A stretch of DNA of 64,000 bases from Beta vulgaris subsp. vulgaris (Eukaryota; Streptophyta; Magnoliopsida; Caryophyllales; Amaranthaceae): contig NC_079209.1 in NCBI RefSeq assembly GCF_026745355.1, positions 15,427,894-15,491,893 of the forward strand, given 5' to 3'. Of this stretch, positions 22,283-34,200 are shown one piece after another; within the stretch, counting starts at the first letter, position 1; every line of letters begins with the position of its first letter. The notes below the pieces were generated by a model. It ran no database searches and was not told where the DNA came from. It saw only the letters and a program-made list of their open reading frames with translations. A program made the position numbers and the translations under genes.

Positions 22283-22859
22283 ACATATATATTAAAAAGC
22301 GTGCGTAACAACGTCGATGCGCCACGTGGCACTCTCCTCCTCCTGCCATCAGAATTTTGCCACGTGTCTGTTAACCAATAAAGTCAAGTGGTCATTATTT
22401 AAAAAATAAATATGCTAAAGCCTGGGCTCGAACCCCTGACCTTATGTAAGGGTTTTCAAAGAAACACCATCTCATCTAACATCTCTTAGTGATCTATGTT
22501 TCCACAAAATTAAAAATATGTGTTGTAATTAGTTAATGCTATTAAACATATCCATTGCATCCTTAAAAATAAATAAATTTGCATGTTCATTAAAATTAAT
22601 TATGTATGCATGATACCATTTGAAGAGCAGTGTTGACCATTACAGTACTACCCCTAGGGAGTTTTAGTTCATGTAATCTATGTACAATTAAAAAATTTAG
22701 AAATTGCTTAGAATAGGGTTTGATCCCGAGACCTCAAGTACATATACTAAAATCTTAACCACTAGGCTAAGTTGTATTTATTGTTATTATTATAAAGTAT
22801 TATATTAATAAATGAAATTTTTTTCTTACCCGGGGCATAGCCCGGACCTAATAACTAGT
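22283..22859 (+). mobile_element. Second non-autonomous Helitron, directly adjoining
   Basis: The 3' end is clear: hairpin ccggggcatagcccgg, then acctaata and actagt, followed by T. The 5' end is inferred from the acatatatattaaaaagcg start that directly follows the previous Helitron. It carries two tRNA-like patches (gggctcgaacccctgac at 22425 and gggtttgatcccgagacc at 22716) and no gene. Confidence 0.6.
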
Positions 22860-22959
22860 TTGTTGCATAATATAGCGTGAACCCTTGGAAGCTATTGTAT
22901 GATTTGTTTCAATCATTATCTTATTAATATATAGTTATGCGTTGGTCTTGTTTTGGATA

Positions 22960-23185
22960 GTGAAATACAAGTGTAGATGGCAACAACCTGCAGTAGAGTT
23001 ATGGGAGAGTTATTTTTTTAGGAAACTTGGGAGAAAATTTTGGTTTTCTAATTGATAGAGGTGATCATGTAGAGGATAAATTTTGGGTTTGAAAAAAAAA
23101 AGATAAAAGATATATTGATAAGGAAATTAAATAATTAGCATGATTGTAGGGAGAATATTCTATTTTAGTTAATTGATTCGTTTAA
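22960..23185 (-). repeat. Right arm of the 200-bp inverted repeat pair
   Basis: Inverted copy of 19771-19985 (landmarks: gtagatggcaacaac, gataaaagatatattgata, agttaattgattcgttta). The arms diverge by perhaps 15-20 percent, so the pair is older than the tandem duplication between them. Confidence 0.6.
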
Positions 23186-23189
23186 GAGA

Positions 23190-24110
23190 TAGGCCTTAAT
23201 CTTTGCACTAAATGCATATATTAAAAAAACAGGTAAATAAAAAGTAGTAGTATATAAAAAAACACCATATAACTAACAATTCTTTTTTCTAGTCCTTACT
23301 GGGGACCCCATGGTAAGATGAAGGCCCTTGTCAGACTGGCAACTCTCGCAGATTAACCCGGCCTAAATCTGCGGGCGGACACTTTGAAATTGAGGGATGA
23401 AAGGGGAAAATCATCTACCAAAGTGCCCCTAATAGGAGTCGAACCCACAGTTTGGAAGGTTCTTTCTTTACACATGGCCTAGCTTAGCTTGGTGCGTATA
23501 TAACTAACAATTACTAGCTATATTAAGAAAACGAAATTTTTTTCTCTCAATATACTACTTTTCATATATTTAGGCCCGAGCTATGCGTCGGGAATCATTT
23601 ATTAATATATTACTTTAAAATATTAACACCAAATATGTCTTGGTTTATTGGTTAAAATATCAATATAAGTTTGAGATCACGGGATCAAATGTTATATAAT
23701 GCATTACTTCTTTTTTTATTGTATGCATATTGAAATTCTTTTAATATAGGCCCGAGTACTTATATATTTCATTTATTAGTATTTTACATTAAAATCATAA
23801 CACCAAATATTACTTATTTTAGTGGTTAAAACATTAATACACAAACTTGAGGTTATGGGATAAAATCTTATACTATGCATAATATACACAACGTATCCCC
23901 TCAAAAGAAAATATACACAACTTGTATATATTTGCTATCAACTAGGCAAAGCCCCATATTACTTGATGTGTAGAAACTAGCTCACAAAAAATGAACCTGA
24001 TAAAAAAAAAGCATATATTTATTACCTGAAATCTCAGAAGTATGCAGACGAACTGATCTTTAGTCTATACTAGAATAATACATCTGATTATGAGTAATAT
24101 CCAAAATCAA
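23190..24110. other. Gene-free DNA downstream of the receptor gene
   Basis: AT-rich except for a GC-richer block at 23290-23480 that ends in a tRNA-like gagtcgaacccacag. It holds two ggcccgag patches near 23573 and 23749 that resemble Helitron hairpins. No kinase-domain coding sequence is present here on the minus strand, although the CLV1-like gene ends at 24111. Confidence 0.55.
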
Positions 24111-26054
24111 CTAGAATACGTAGAAAAAAGTACTACTGACAACTAGGAGGATAGTCTTGAACCAATAGCATGATCCTAGTCGAAATCCATGATTCGAGCT
24201 CCATTCAGCTGATGAAGCACAAATTAACTGAGATGAAGAGCAGAGGTTTGGATTACCAAGAAAAGAATTTGTCTTAAAGAAAGCAAACTGTCCTTCAGAT
24301 GGAACTCTACCAGACAAGTTGTTATAGGAAAGATCAAGTGTTACTAAGCTAGTCATATTCTGCATTTCAGTAGGAATTTCACCAATCAAATGGTTATCTG
24401 ACAGATTTAGACTGCTCAATATCTTCAGCTTAGAGATATCATGTGGGATTCTTCCACTAAGGTTGTTCCTGCTGATATCTAAGGAGATCAGGGATGTGCA
24501 ATTTTCTATTGATTTTGGTATCTCCCCATTTATGCCGTTACTTTTTACATCGATGACCGATATGTTTTTCAGGCTGAATAATTCATCAGGAATGTCCCCT
24601 GATAATTTATTACTTCCTAGAAAAAGTTTCTGTAAGCCAACCAAGTTCTGAATAGACAGAGGAATGTTTCCGGTGATGGAGTTGTTCGATAGGTCTAGAG
24701 TTTCGAGAGAATCTCCTGAGATAAACAATGGAATTTTACCTACCAACTTGTTGTGGTTAAGCTCAATAATATTGGCATTTGGTAAGTTCAATACTCGAGG
24801 TGGAATCGATCCATTCAACGAGTTTGATGCTAATCTTACCCGAACCAAGCTTGTGCAGGTACCTAGCTCTTCAGGAATAGGACCCGAAAAGGAATTTCCA
24901 AACAAGATTAGTCCTTGCAGTGTCCCTCCTTTACATAGTTGTTTTGGAATCGGACCTATAATTTGATTCATTGCAACATCCAACCAGCCAAGCTTTCCAT
25001 TTTTCCCAAGATTTTCTGGAAGTTGAGAGTTGAATTTGTTCCCCCATAGCTGTAATACCCTAAGATTAGGGAGCTCAGAGATGCAATCAGGGATTTTACC
25101 ATCCATTTTGTTATTAAATAGGTTGAAAAATTCAAGTTTGTTCAACTGGCCAAAACTTTCTGGTATTACACCAGTGAGTAAATTATGAGATAGATCAAGC
25201 GTTGTTAAGTTGGTTAGACTACCTAATTCCGCTGGTACATGACCTTTAATGTTGTTTTGTTGCAGAACAAGAACCTCTAATTCACTCAAATACCTTAAAT
25301 TTAAAGGGATTGTGCCTGAAAGGCCACAGGAAGCGGCATCAAGAACTTGTAGCGACCTCAAGGATCCCCACTCATAAGGAATCCCTCCTTCGAAAGTATT
25401 GTAATAGCCCACATACAACTGCTTGAGATTCAACAAACGTGACAAACTCGAAGGAAGTTTACCAGTAAGTGAATTACCAGATAGTCCTAAATGCTCCAAT
25501 TTTTGAAGATTAGAGTATACAGGTGGGATCTCACTTGAGAAGTAATTTCCTGCTAAACTCAGATGCTTGAGTTTTTTAAGGCTTGCAACTTCTTCAGGAA
25601 GTGGCCCAGAGAAGTTGTTGTTGTAAGTGTCCAAAACTTCTAATTGAGTCATTTTGCTGATTAAAGGGAAATGTGAGCTGATGTTGTTGTTTGAGATGTT
25701 GAGGAGTCGTAAGGAGGTTAAGTTTGTGATTTGTGGCGGGAGAGTGCCTGTTAGATTGGTGGCTGCTAAAACCAGAGTTAGAAGTTGGCTGAACTGTCCA
25801 ATTTCGGGTGGGATTGACCCACACAGAGGAATATGGGAAATATTTAGAGAGATCACTTGAGAGCTTTCATCACACGCGATGCCTGAAAACAAGCAATGCG
25901 ACTTTGCAGATGAAGATTGTTTCCAATCTTCAAGGCCTGATCCCTGAGATCCTACCAAAGATGACTTCAGTTTTAGTAGGAGTTCGAGTTCAGTGTAACC
26001 ATAGCAGCAAGTGTAAGAAAAGAGTAAAAGTATGAGCAGGAAGGAATTGGCCAT
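24111..26054 (-). CDS. CLAVATA1-like leucine-rich-repeat ectodomain without kinase, 647 aa
   Basis: One uninterrupted exon. Start chosen at ATG 26054 (MANSFLLILLLFSYTCC), which gives a clean signal peptide; an in-frame upstream ATG at 26159 would add 35 non-family residues. Then follow the LRR N-cap (EDWKQSSSAKSHCLFSGIACD) and about 21 repeats with the CLV1 hallmarks ISLNISHIPLCGSIPPEIG, LEVLDTYNNNFSGPLP and YVGYYNTFEGGIPYEWG, ending with LSGRVPSEGQFAFFKTNSFLGNPNLC. CLV1 receptors bind CLE peptides at the plasma membrane and normally continue with a membrane helix and Ser/Thr kinase. Here the chain stops about 35 residues after the last repeat, in a hydrophobic tail (TILLVVSSTFFYVF). The product would be a receptor-like protein, secreted or weakly membrane-anchored. 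It could be a decoy or a pseudogene fragment; the uninterrupted ectodomain argues for recent loss or retained use. Confidence 0.88.
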   Translation of the reverse strand: MANSFLLILLLFSYTCCYGYTELELLLKLKSSLVGSQGSGLEDWKQSSSAKSHCLFSGIACDESSQVISLNISHIPLCGSIPPEIGQFSQLLTLVLAATNLTGTLPPQITNLTSLRLLNISNNNISSHFPLISKMTQLEVLDTYNNNFSGPLPEEVASLKKLKHLSLAGNYFSSEIPPVYSNLQKLEHLGLSGNSLTGKLPSSLSRLLNLKQLYVGYYNTFEGGIPYEWGSLRSLQVLDAASCGLSGTIPLNLRYLSELEVLVLQQNNIKGHVPAELGSLTNLTTLDLSHNLLTGVIPESFGQLNKLEFFNLFNNKMDGKIPDCISELPNLRVLQLWGNKFNSQLPENLGKNGKLGWLDVAMNQIIGPIPKQLCKGGTLQGLILFGNSFSGPIPEELGTCTSLVRVRLASNSLNGSIPPRVLNLPNANIIELNHNKLVGKIPLFISGDSLETLDLSNNSITGNIPLSIQNLVGLQKLFLGSNKLSGDIPDELFSLKNISVIDVKSNGINGEIPKSIENCTSLISLDISRNNLSGRIPHDISKLKILSSLNLSDNHLIGEIPTEMQNMTSLVTLDLSYNNLSGRVPSEGQFAFFKTNSFLGNPNLCSSSQLICASSAEWSSNHGFRLGSCYWFKTILLVVSSTFFYVF

Positions 26055-27056
26055 TTTGATAGGACAAGTGGTAAATAATAGTATAGACTTAGTTTTCATG
26101 CATGGTATTAAAGTAAGCCATATATGTATATGTCTTAGTTTGAAGTTGTACTTCGCCACATCAAAAGAATCAGCATCTTAGGTTATATCTAAGTATGCAA
26201 ACTTACCAGAATTCACTAGCCTTTAATATGGGAATTGATTAAAGCAACTTTTATCAATGAAGAAAGCCACGTTACAGTCTTACAGGAGCATGATTCAAAA
26301 GAATAAGATGCCGTATTCTTCTTTAGGATTAAGAAGAAACAGGCATATGTTCCAAGAGGATTAGATTTACATTTACCTACGGTAGTCGATATATAAAGCA
26401 CTTTGAAGGAATCACGAGGCTTAACACTGCTTTTCTCAGCATCTATTTCCATTACTTTTCGATATGCTAGGAAGGTCAAGTCACTAAAAGCCAAAATGAG
26501 ATAACACATGACACTGGCAAATGATTTACTATACACAGGAGTATATTGTAACGATTAATATGATCACTCATCTGAAAGTCTATGTTGGAACTAATTAAGT
26601 TCTAATATTAGTTATATTTAAAAAGGCTACATGTGAGTTGTGCCACATCAAAGAGGAAAACTAACCATCTTATAAGTTTGATATGCCCATTGGTTTCGGC
26701 TTAGAATCTTTTTATGAACTTGTAAGTATTCTGAACTCCCCTTCTCGAGTTTCATCTACTAAATACGAAACTCAACATAACTCAAATTTACTATGATTTT
26801 GGTCAAGTATAGCCTCGTGGTTTCTGAAGAAACCCAATTTCTAAATTTGTGCAATTTATGTTGTACATATAAATGTACCGATGTTATTTCCTGCTCGAAT
26901 GGAGCTCGCTACATCTGTTCAAAGGGTAAAAAATTGAGTGCTTTGTTATATTTACTACACTACTTGAACTATAATATCAACAAATCCAAACTAGTGATTA
27001 TGCCTCTTTATGTTCCTTTTTAGTTTACAATTGAAATGCTTGTATAAGGTCCCTTA
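26055..27056. other. Intergenic, upstream of the CLV1-like gene
   Basis: No gene recognised; short ORFs on both strands have no family resemblance. The first few hundred bases are the presumptive promoter of the receptor gene. Confidence 0.5.
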
Positions 27057-28776
27057 TCAGTGTTTGCAAATTATGACAAAACAAGGAAGTAAAGCTGTCG
27101 ATTTTAACACATACAACTCCTCAACCAGGGAAGAATTATTTGATTCCAGATTTCCAGCTAAAGAATCAAACCCTGATCTTCTACCACCCACAAAGTCCTG
27201 GATATGTTCTACCATTGGCCGATGCACCCTCCCAGCAATAACTCGACATACTATCAAACCCTTTCTAAAGACCTTGCTATGATTTTCGGTCTCCTCAACA
27301 CCCATGTCTATGCTTCTATAGGCCCTTTCACTCGTCGACGTAGTGAATATTCCTAAAATACTATGGTTTATCCCCTCTTGAGTTGAAAATCCGTGTCTTA
27401 AAATGCAGCAAATGTTGCATATTTGCAAAGTGCATAGACTTGAGGACCCTTTTTTGCCTAATGAACAAGCAATTGTTGTGCCATAGAATCTGAGGAGTTC
27501 GTTACCATCGGCTAAAAGACGAGGATGCTTCTTGCTATGTTGTAGCTTGTTCGCTCGGATTTTGACCATTTCTCTGTACTCTTCAAATTGTGCTACCTTT
27601 GTTTGTGGATTGTGGACTTTCAAGATCCTATCTATGCGGCCTCGATTCTCGAAGTTAGTCCATCCTGCCTTGAATATCATTTCTATGACTTTTCTAGATG
27701 AGTCCCCTTCAAGGATTTCAGTCACTGCACCAAGTAGTTTGAATGAATAGATCAAGAATTGCTTCACATTCAGTTATGTAATTAAGTAAAATATGAATAT
27801 CACATACGGAATTTGATCTAGAGTCTTTGGTGCAACCCCTTTAAAAGTCTTTACATATTAAGCTAGCAGGCATGTACACTAAGGATTAATGTTTAAATGC
27901 TGCTCTTGTTTCCAGAACAGAAAATTCATTTCCAATTTTTGGCTCATCCTAATATGCTTGATATCGTCTTACTTGATTAAAGTGATACTTTTTCTATAGG
28001 TAATTAATTCGGGATCAAGGGATCAACCAGAGAACAAAAGAACTTCAAGGGAATAAAGCGATTTTTTTGGGGTATGTAGTGAGCATGTAGACTAAGCTAG
28101 TTGACAAATATAAGGCATATGAAGCACCAAAATTGACTTCTTTTGGAATGGGAAAGATGAACCTTCTTGGAGATCAACTATAGACAAGTGAAAAAAATAA
28201 ACCACAACTTGCAAGACAGAACCTTATATTACCTGCATGTTTAGAGAGATAATGTTCCTCAGCATTCTGTCTTGCTAATGATTCACCACATTTATGACAA
28301 GCTTGCCTAAACTGCCCACCGCAATCACTCTCGATCATGGACAACCTTCGACGATGAAACGACGAATCAGAAACATGGTTAGGCCCAGGCTCATTAGTAA
28401 TAGAATCAAGCCCATTACAGAAAGTCTTCATTCTTGTTCTTGGAGCAGGGGAAGTAAGGTAACTTTTAGAAGATGAACTAGTTGCATTATGAATATGATG
28501 GTGATTGGTAAATCTGACATGATGTGTAACAGGATTGATCAGATCACTGCTTCTTATAGACAACGGACTGCGAATTGATGAGTTTTGCTTGATTCTCTTG
28601 CTACCATGAATCACATCTTTGAGAGTTGACTTACATGATGAAGATGATGCAAATCCTCTTGAGTTAGGCTTGCAGCAGCTTTTTCTGCTCTTTCTTTTGG
28701 GTTTTGGTTCATGAACTTCAGATGGGTTTGACTTGCAATGCAATGATTTCTTTACTGCTGTCCAAACTGCTGACAT
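27057..28776 (-). CDS. C2H2-like zinc-finger protein with PARP-fold-like C-terminus, two exons, 403 aa
   Basis: Plant family typified by Arabidopsis At1g75710/At4g27240; the molecular role is not established, and nuclear location is presumed. Exon 1 is 28776-28233 and exon 2 is 27724-27057; GT-AG joins CAT-GCA-G to TG-ACT in frame. Exon 1 encodes a basic, Ser-rich head (EPKPKRKSRKSCCK) and one C2H2 finger near residues 160-180 (CHKCGESLARQNAEEHYLSKH). Exon 2 starts VTEILEGDSSRKVIEMIF and carries RIDRILKVHNPQTKVAQFEEYRE, the LLADGNELLRFYGTTIACSLG block, ICNICCILRHGF, GIFTTSTSERAYRSI and RKGLIVCRVIAGRV. These mark the C-terminal domain that resembles the PARP catalytic fold. Length agrees with the family (about 370-470). 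Intact. Confidence 0.92.
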
Positions 28777-28885
28777 TCTCTCTCTCTCTCCTCTTTCTCT
28801 GTGTTTCTTTCTCTGTTTTTCCTACTATGTTTTATCCTGTCTCTCTCATTCTAAGTTTAAGAAAAACAACTTTATTATACAGAAG
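28777..28885 (-). promoter_or_regulatory. CT-rich leader and candidate TATA of the C2H2-like gene
   Basis: On the minus strand a (ga)n tract directly precedes the ATG and a tataataaag lies near 28872-28881, about 100 bases upstream. Pyrimidine/purine microsatellites near the start are common in plant core promoters. Motif-level evidence only. Confidence 0.4.
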
Positions 28886-31214
28886 AGGATATCTTATAGA
28901 AAGCAATTGATATGCTTCTTTATCAGCAAATACTCACCATATAAGCCATTCCGAATTTAAATATCGTGCTTGTAGACCTCGCAACTTGGTTTATTACTAT
29001 ATATGTTGACCTTGCACTCCCGCAGGCGGCAAGGTAAAGCAATTTTTTGTTTTCTCTTTTACTGGATTATACTTACCACATACAAGGAGGTATAGATATT
29101 TATCTTAGGTCATAGTAAGTTTATTTGTTGTTTATTGTTATTTCAAGTACAATTAATATTTCAGTTGGATTATCGTCAAGATGCTGGGCCGACCCTGAAC
29201 ATGGTGTGCGCGTTGCATCATGGACCCTGGACATTGCCTAGACAAGCTTTTTGGTGGACAGCATGGCATGAAGCACTTACTCGAGCACAAGAATGCACAA
29301 GTTATGCTTTTGAGCATTGTTGCATGGAACGCAAAACGTTCCAGAACGTGGTACGGAAACGGAAACGCAGAACACAGCCTCTAGAGTAAACCAGATGGAG
29401 TACCACGTACCACGTTCCCGGTATCAATGCTTTTGAGCCTAAGCAAGTAAGCACAGTGGCATAACACGACTAGCACATGCACATGGGTTACGCCACACCG
29501 CGGACCTACCCCATGAACTTTGCTGCAGTTAACGGCAATTTCTGGTTGCAGGTAGCTAGCTTGGCAGTACAAGGCATAGCCCAGCGCAATTCAGTGTCAA
29601 CCTTATAGATAATCAAGTACATATTGATTTTACCATCTTTGTTTATTTTACTATTTCTTATTCATTTTTTATTCAAACATGTTATCTAATTCGCATCAAA
29701 GTCTTCATAGTGCTCCAAGAAACATCTAAAACTAGAGGCTTTCTCTCACATTATTTGGACATTATACACTTTGCTCATTTGAGCAAAATATGTGAAAAAT
29801 ATGCCAACAAATATGCTTAAAAGCACAAGTCTTCAGAAACACCTAAAAATATATGAATTTCCTTGGATGGGGAAAATTCAATAATATTAGTCTGTGCAAT
29901 AATTACCTTGCAGGAAGGCTTAAATGATAAATTTAACATGTTAATCATTTTGAATGTAGATTCATAGCACTTTCCTGTATATAGTAGCAGTTTTGGGTTT
30001 CATCAACCTGTAGTAGTTGGGGTGTGAGATTTAGATGAAAGTTGACATATCAATAAGATCGAAACATGTATAAATATTGTAGTACCATGTGACAGAATAA
30101 GTGATTCTTGTTCACAATATTAGAATATGAATTATTATATTGCAGCACAATAAGATATTCTATGAACTGGGATTAAACAAGGGCAATATCGATCCTTGAC
30201 CTTTGGCCTTGAATTGTTATGTCCGAACATCAACACGCAAAACATGGTTCTTGCTGTACAAGATTACATTTTTCAACTCCAATATTGAGTTGCAGCTGCA
30301 AATATGCAAGTTGGAATATGAAAAAACTTTGTCCATAGGCATCAAGTGATAATTCAAAAAAAAAAAAGACAAGAAAAAGTGAGATCTCATTTAATTATTC
30401 ATCTACGGTCTTCATTATAAGTAAATTCTCTTCATCCGATCCCCGTTCATCTGAACTTACTAATCCATGTTATCACGTATCCAAAGTCTAAACATATCTC
30501 AACTTATTGGCTTCAAACTAAACTTATTGGCTTCAAACTAAACTTATCTAAACTTCGCTTAACTTTTCATAAACTTTCTGAGTTTTTGGCAATGTACTTA
30601 CCCCAAACAACACTTATCTGAACTTGTTTTTCAAGAAATGAGCATAAGATACAGAGTGCAGAGCCTTAAAACATAAATTTAGTGCAATTGTGCAAACAAG
30701 ACTACAAGAGAAGGCTGCCATGGATCTCTAGCCTTTTCTTTCACCCTTAATATGTTTTTCTGATGGAGAAAGAAAAAGGAATTTGTTGATGTGCAGCTAC
30801 TAAACTACTTCAGATATGCGTTTGAAAGCATATTAACACCCTAAATTAATTACTATGGTCGCCTATACGGCAGCGAAATTCTAATGCTCCTCTCACGGAA
30901 GGGAGCCACGAGACTATAAATTCTTCTGTAGGAGTGCTAAAATCAGTTGCCAAAACACAAGGTGACAAGGGGTAGAAAACATGACACTACAAAATTTACA
31001 GCACCTAGTACAGCAGAGGATCTGGTTCAGTTGATCACCGACTACAAAAACAGAGTAAAATTTCAATTATTATTGGAGCACTGATAGTTACAAACTAGTA
31101 CAGCTCTTCCACATGTTCTCTTTAGAGTACAGCTAGTACAAGTGCAGTTAAATATAACAAGGGAGACATACACACCACACAAACTGTAAATATTTCATGT
31201 TTGCAAAGATCACC
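28886..31214. other. Intergenic region without recognised genes
   Basis: About 2.3 kb. A GC-richer patch at 29160-29570 with short ORFs on both strands shows no family resemblance. A 21-bp unit containing aacttattggcttcaaacta is repeated twice near 30500. Nothing else supported. Confidence 0.5.
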
Positions 31215-34200
31215 TCATAAAAGACGGAATGAAGAGCCAAGGACAGACATGTGATTTTTGCCCACTTTGCGTCCACGAAGGCATTCCAGATCTACCACTT
31301 GGGAATGATTCACAAAAAGGTTCACCTGAAATTGTGATAACAACCAAGGAAGTATAAATCACGCTGAATGTCTAACTCGGTGAAAAGAACAACTTGCTAC
31401 TGATATCAGGAAAAAGTGAGACACTGATGCTGTAAGATCATTTACCTTAGGACCATATTGGCTGATAAACCAGTCAGCTGTTCTCGCATCTGCTGCCTCA
31501 AACATAGTCTTCTCAACACCTAGCCGACCAATAATCTTGGCGATGATGTCTGCCCTTAAAGATTCAGCTCGCTTGCAAACATCCTCAGCGTCGATCATAA
31601 TCATGTCTGCTCCAGCCTCCAAAAACCTCTCCGCTTTTCGGATAAGGAGGTCTACATCTTCAACATAATCTAGTCATACATAAATCAGACATTTTTCAAC
31701 AAAAGGTCAATAAATTCATAGCAAGTCAGAGTAATTATCACAGTCTTGCTATGTGCCAGACCTTTCAGAAAAACATTTGAGTAACTCATACTTCCTTCAT
31801 TCTTTTTCAATTGCACCGTTTCCCTTATTTGAAAGTTTCATATTAATCAAAACATTTCTTTATTTGGAAATATTTTCTCTCTATTTCTCTCCTATCACAT
31901 GGCCCCTACTTTTTATCTATCTCTATCTTTCTCCTCTTCACATGGGTTTCTTAAAAAATGTGTCAACTGAGTATGTTGCAATTCTTAACAGCAACCATGG
32001 ATCAACCATCTTCAGGATGCACATAAATGATTAAACACCCGAATTGAAGGCATTATTCTTCAAACAGTATCCATATCAAACACAATAAAAAGAAATTGCA
32101 ATAGCACTAAGATAATCTGAATACCATAAGATCTGGGCCTTGGGACTGTATATGCTCCATAAGCTCTGCTTCCAGGCAATGATATATCACATTTGTCAAA
32201 TTTAACTGCAAACTGAGGCTTTACTTTCAGACCAGCACTTTTGATCATGTGCACATATCTTAAAAGAGCTTCTTCAGGGATCTCAAGTGATCCCGCATCT
32301 AGTTCGATTGTGTCAAAACCCAAACGCTTGCATTCCTGAAGGGTATCAGACAAGGATTTTAGAACGTAACAAGTAATTACTTGTTAATAGCAAAAAAGAA
32401 AATCCTGATTTCTCTTGTCACCTCTATGTAATGTTTCAAAGCAGATGGGCCTTTGCGAAGTTGATGTTCACCCCAGTCACCAGTACTGATATATACATTG
32501 TGCCTGTGTGCCATGTCATTCACCTTCTGTATATAACTCTCTGGCAAGCTATGAGAGCCTCCAGAAAACTTCAGACCATCAACAAACTGCCCCATTGTCT
32601 CAAAAACATCCTACATAATGCAGAAAACTAATTTAGCCATAATATGCAATGGACAGATACATTTTCCACATATAAAAAGGGCCCTAATTTGGGGGAAGGG
32701 GGAGAGAAATTATCATTAGTAAAAAGACATCTACAATAAAAGAAAAAGAGCCACATAATCTCATATCAACTTCAAACTATACATTCTCTGTAAATTATAA
32801 TGCTTGGCTAGCATAGCACCTCTAGATAGTTTTCTAACTTGAACCTGGCAGGCTGCACCACAGAAAAAGGCCTGCTAAGTAAAACTCGTAGACGGACTTG
32901 CTTGCCTCATAACCCCCCAAACATGCACCCCCGCCCCCTGCCAGGAGGCTCTTGTGGGTTCCCTTCAGTCGTCGAAATCAAATGTCCATATCTTGTTAGA
33001 TTCATCTCGATATTACTTACAAAATACCTGACTTTTTATAATTTTTACTTATAGATTATTGAAGATATCAATGGTCAAAGTTGTGCATTGGGAGATGTGA
33101 AACTCTATATGTCGTGATTGATAAAGAACACAGCAAGTACTTACCGTAATGTTATTTTTGGAAGAAACTCAGCCAGAATTCCATTGTTCTTAGTTCTAGG
33201 ACTCTCCTAATTATAGAAATTTGGAGAATAAGAATAAAGTAGTTGGGGCTTTCGAAGACCCTCTGCAACCATGAAATAGAGGATGCATGGCGATGAACCA
33301 TTCAATAATTTCATGTTGCATTCCCTTTTTCTTGATAAAAATAAAAAGATTGCCCACTTCACTTGCAAGAATAATAGAGCAAATTAAAAGAAACCTTTTG
33401 TGTCCTTAGATGCTTTAGCAACCCTCCAAAAATTCAGAGGAACTTCTCGCTGTTCAAAATCAGGGAAAACTAGACTCTTGAGAACGCATACATCTCATGA
33501 AAAAAAATAACATTAAGGCTTAGTTCGTTTTGGAGGAAAACATTTTTCAAGGAAACGATTTTCCCATATTCCATTGTTTGGTTGGACAAGGGATTTAAAA
33601 AGGAAAACCAACATGGAAAAGAGTTTTCCATCCTTTTGTAAACATTTTCCTCCAAAGTTTGAAAGACAATCCTTTTTCTCACTCCCCCAATCCCAACATC
33701 TCCATTTTTCCCTTCTTAGTTTAATTGTTTTTGTTTGGAAACAGGGTGTTGTAATTTGATTTAATGCGGAACAAAATCAATGGAATAATAGAGATGAGAA
33801 AACAATAAAGATGAACAAACAAAGAACATAAGGATTTAACGTGGTTCAACCAAATTTGACCTACGTCCACAAATGGAGGATTAGACCTTCTTCATTATAA
33901 TGGAGAAAAACAGAGAGAATCTAGAGGCTAAAAACCCTAGATTATACTCCACACAAAACCCTAAAAAAATAGAAAACTGATTCGGAAACGCGTCTCGCAA
34001 ACCGCGAGCCGCGGTGGCTGTCGCGTGTCGCAATGTCTGTAGCAAGTCGCGATACACTCTCTAGTCTCTACAGTTCTTCATAAAACGGACGTAACTTTCT
34101 CGTTTCTCAGCGGAATTGAGCATATATCGTTGGAAAGCTCTTTGAACAAAATATCACCTCCAATTTGAATCACATCAAAATCATTTATAGATTGAGAGAT

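Noticed and set aside
22420..22760. tRNA-like ggctcgaacccctgac and gtttgatcccgagacc
   Set aside because: No cloverleaf can be drawn by eye; common filler in plant non-autonomous elements.
22860..24110. Missing kinase domain of the CLV1-like receptor
   Set aside because: Looked for HRDxKxxN, DFG and GT.GY.APE on the minus strand among the open frames; none present, so the gene is called kinase-less.
26216..26536. 106-codon minus-strand ORF upstream of the CLV1-like gene
   Set aside because: No family resemblance; lies in the presumed promoter.
29135..29572. Short ORFs on both strands in a GC-richer patch
   Set aside because: No recognisable domain, no splice-compatible extension, and no conserved gene neighbours.
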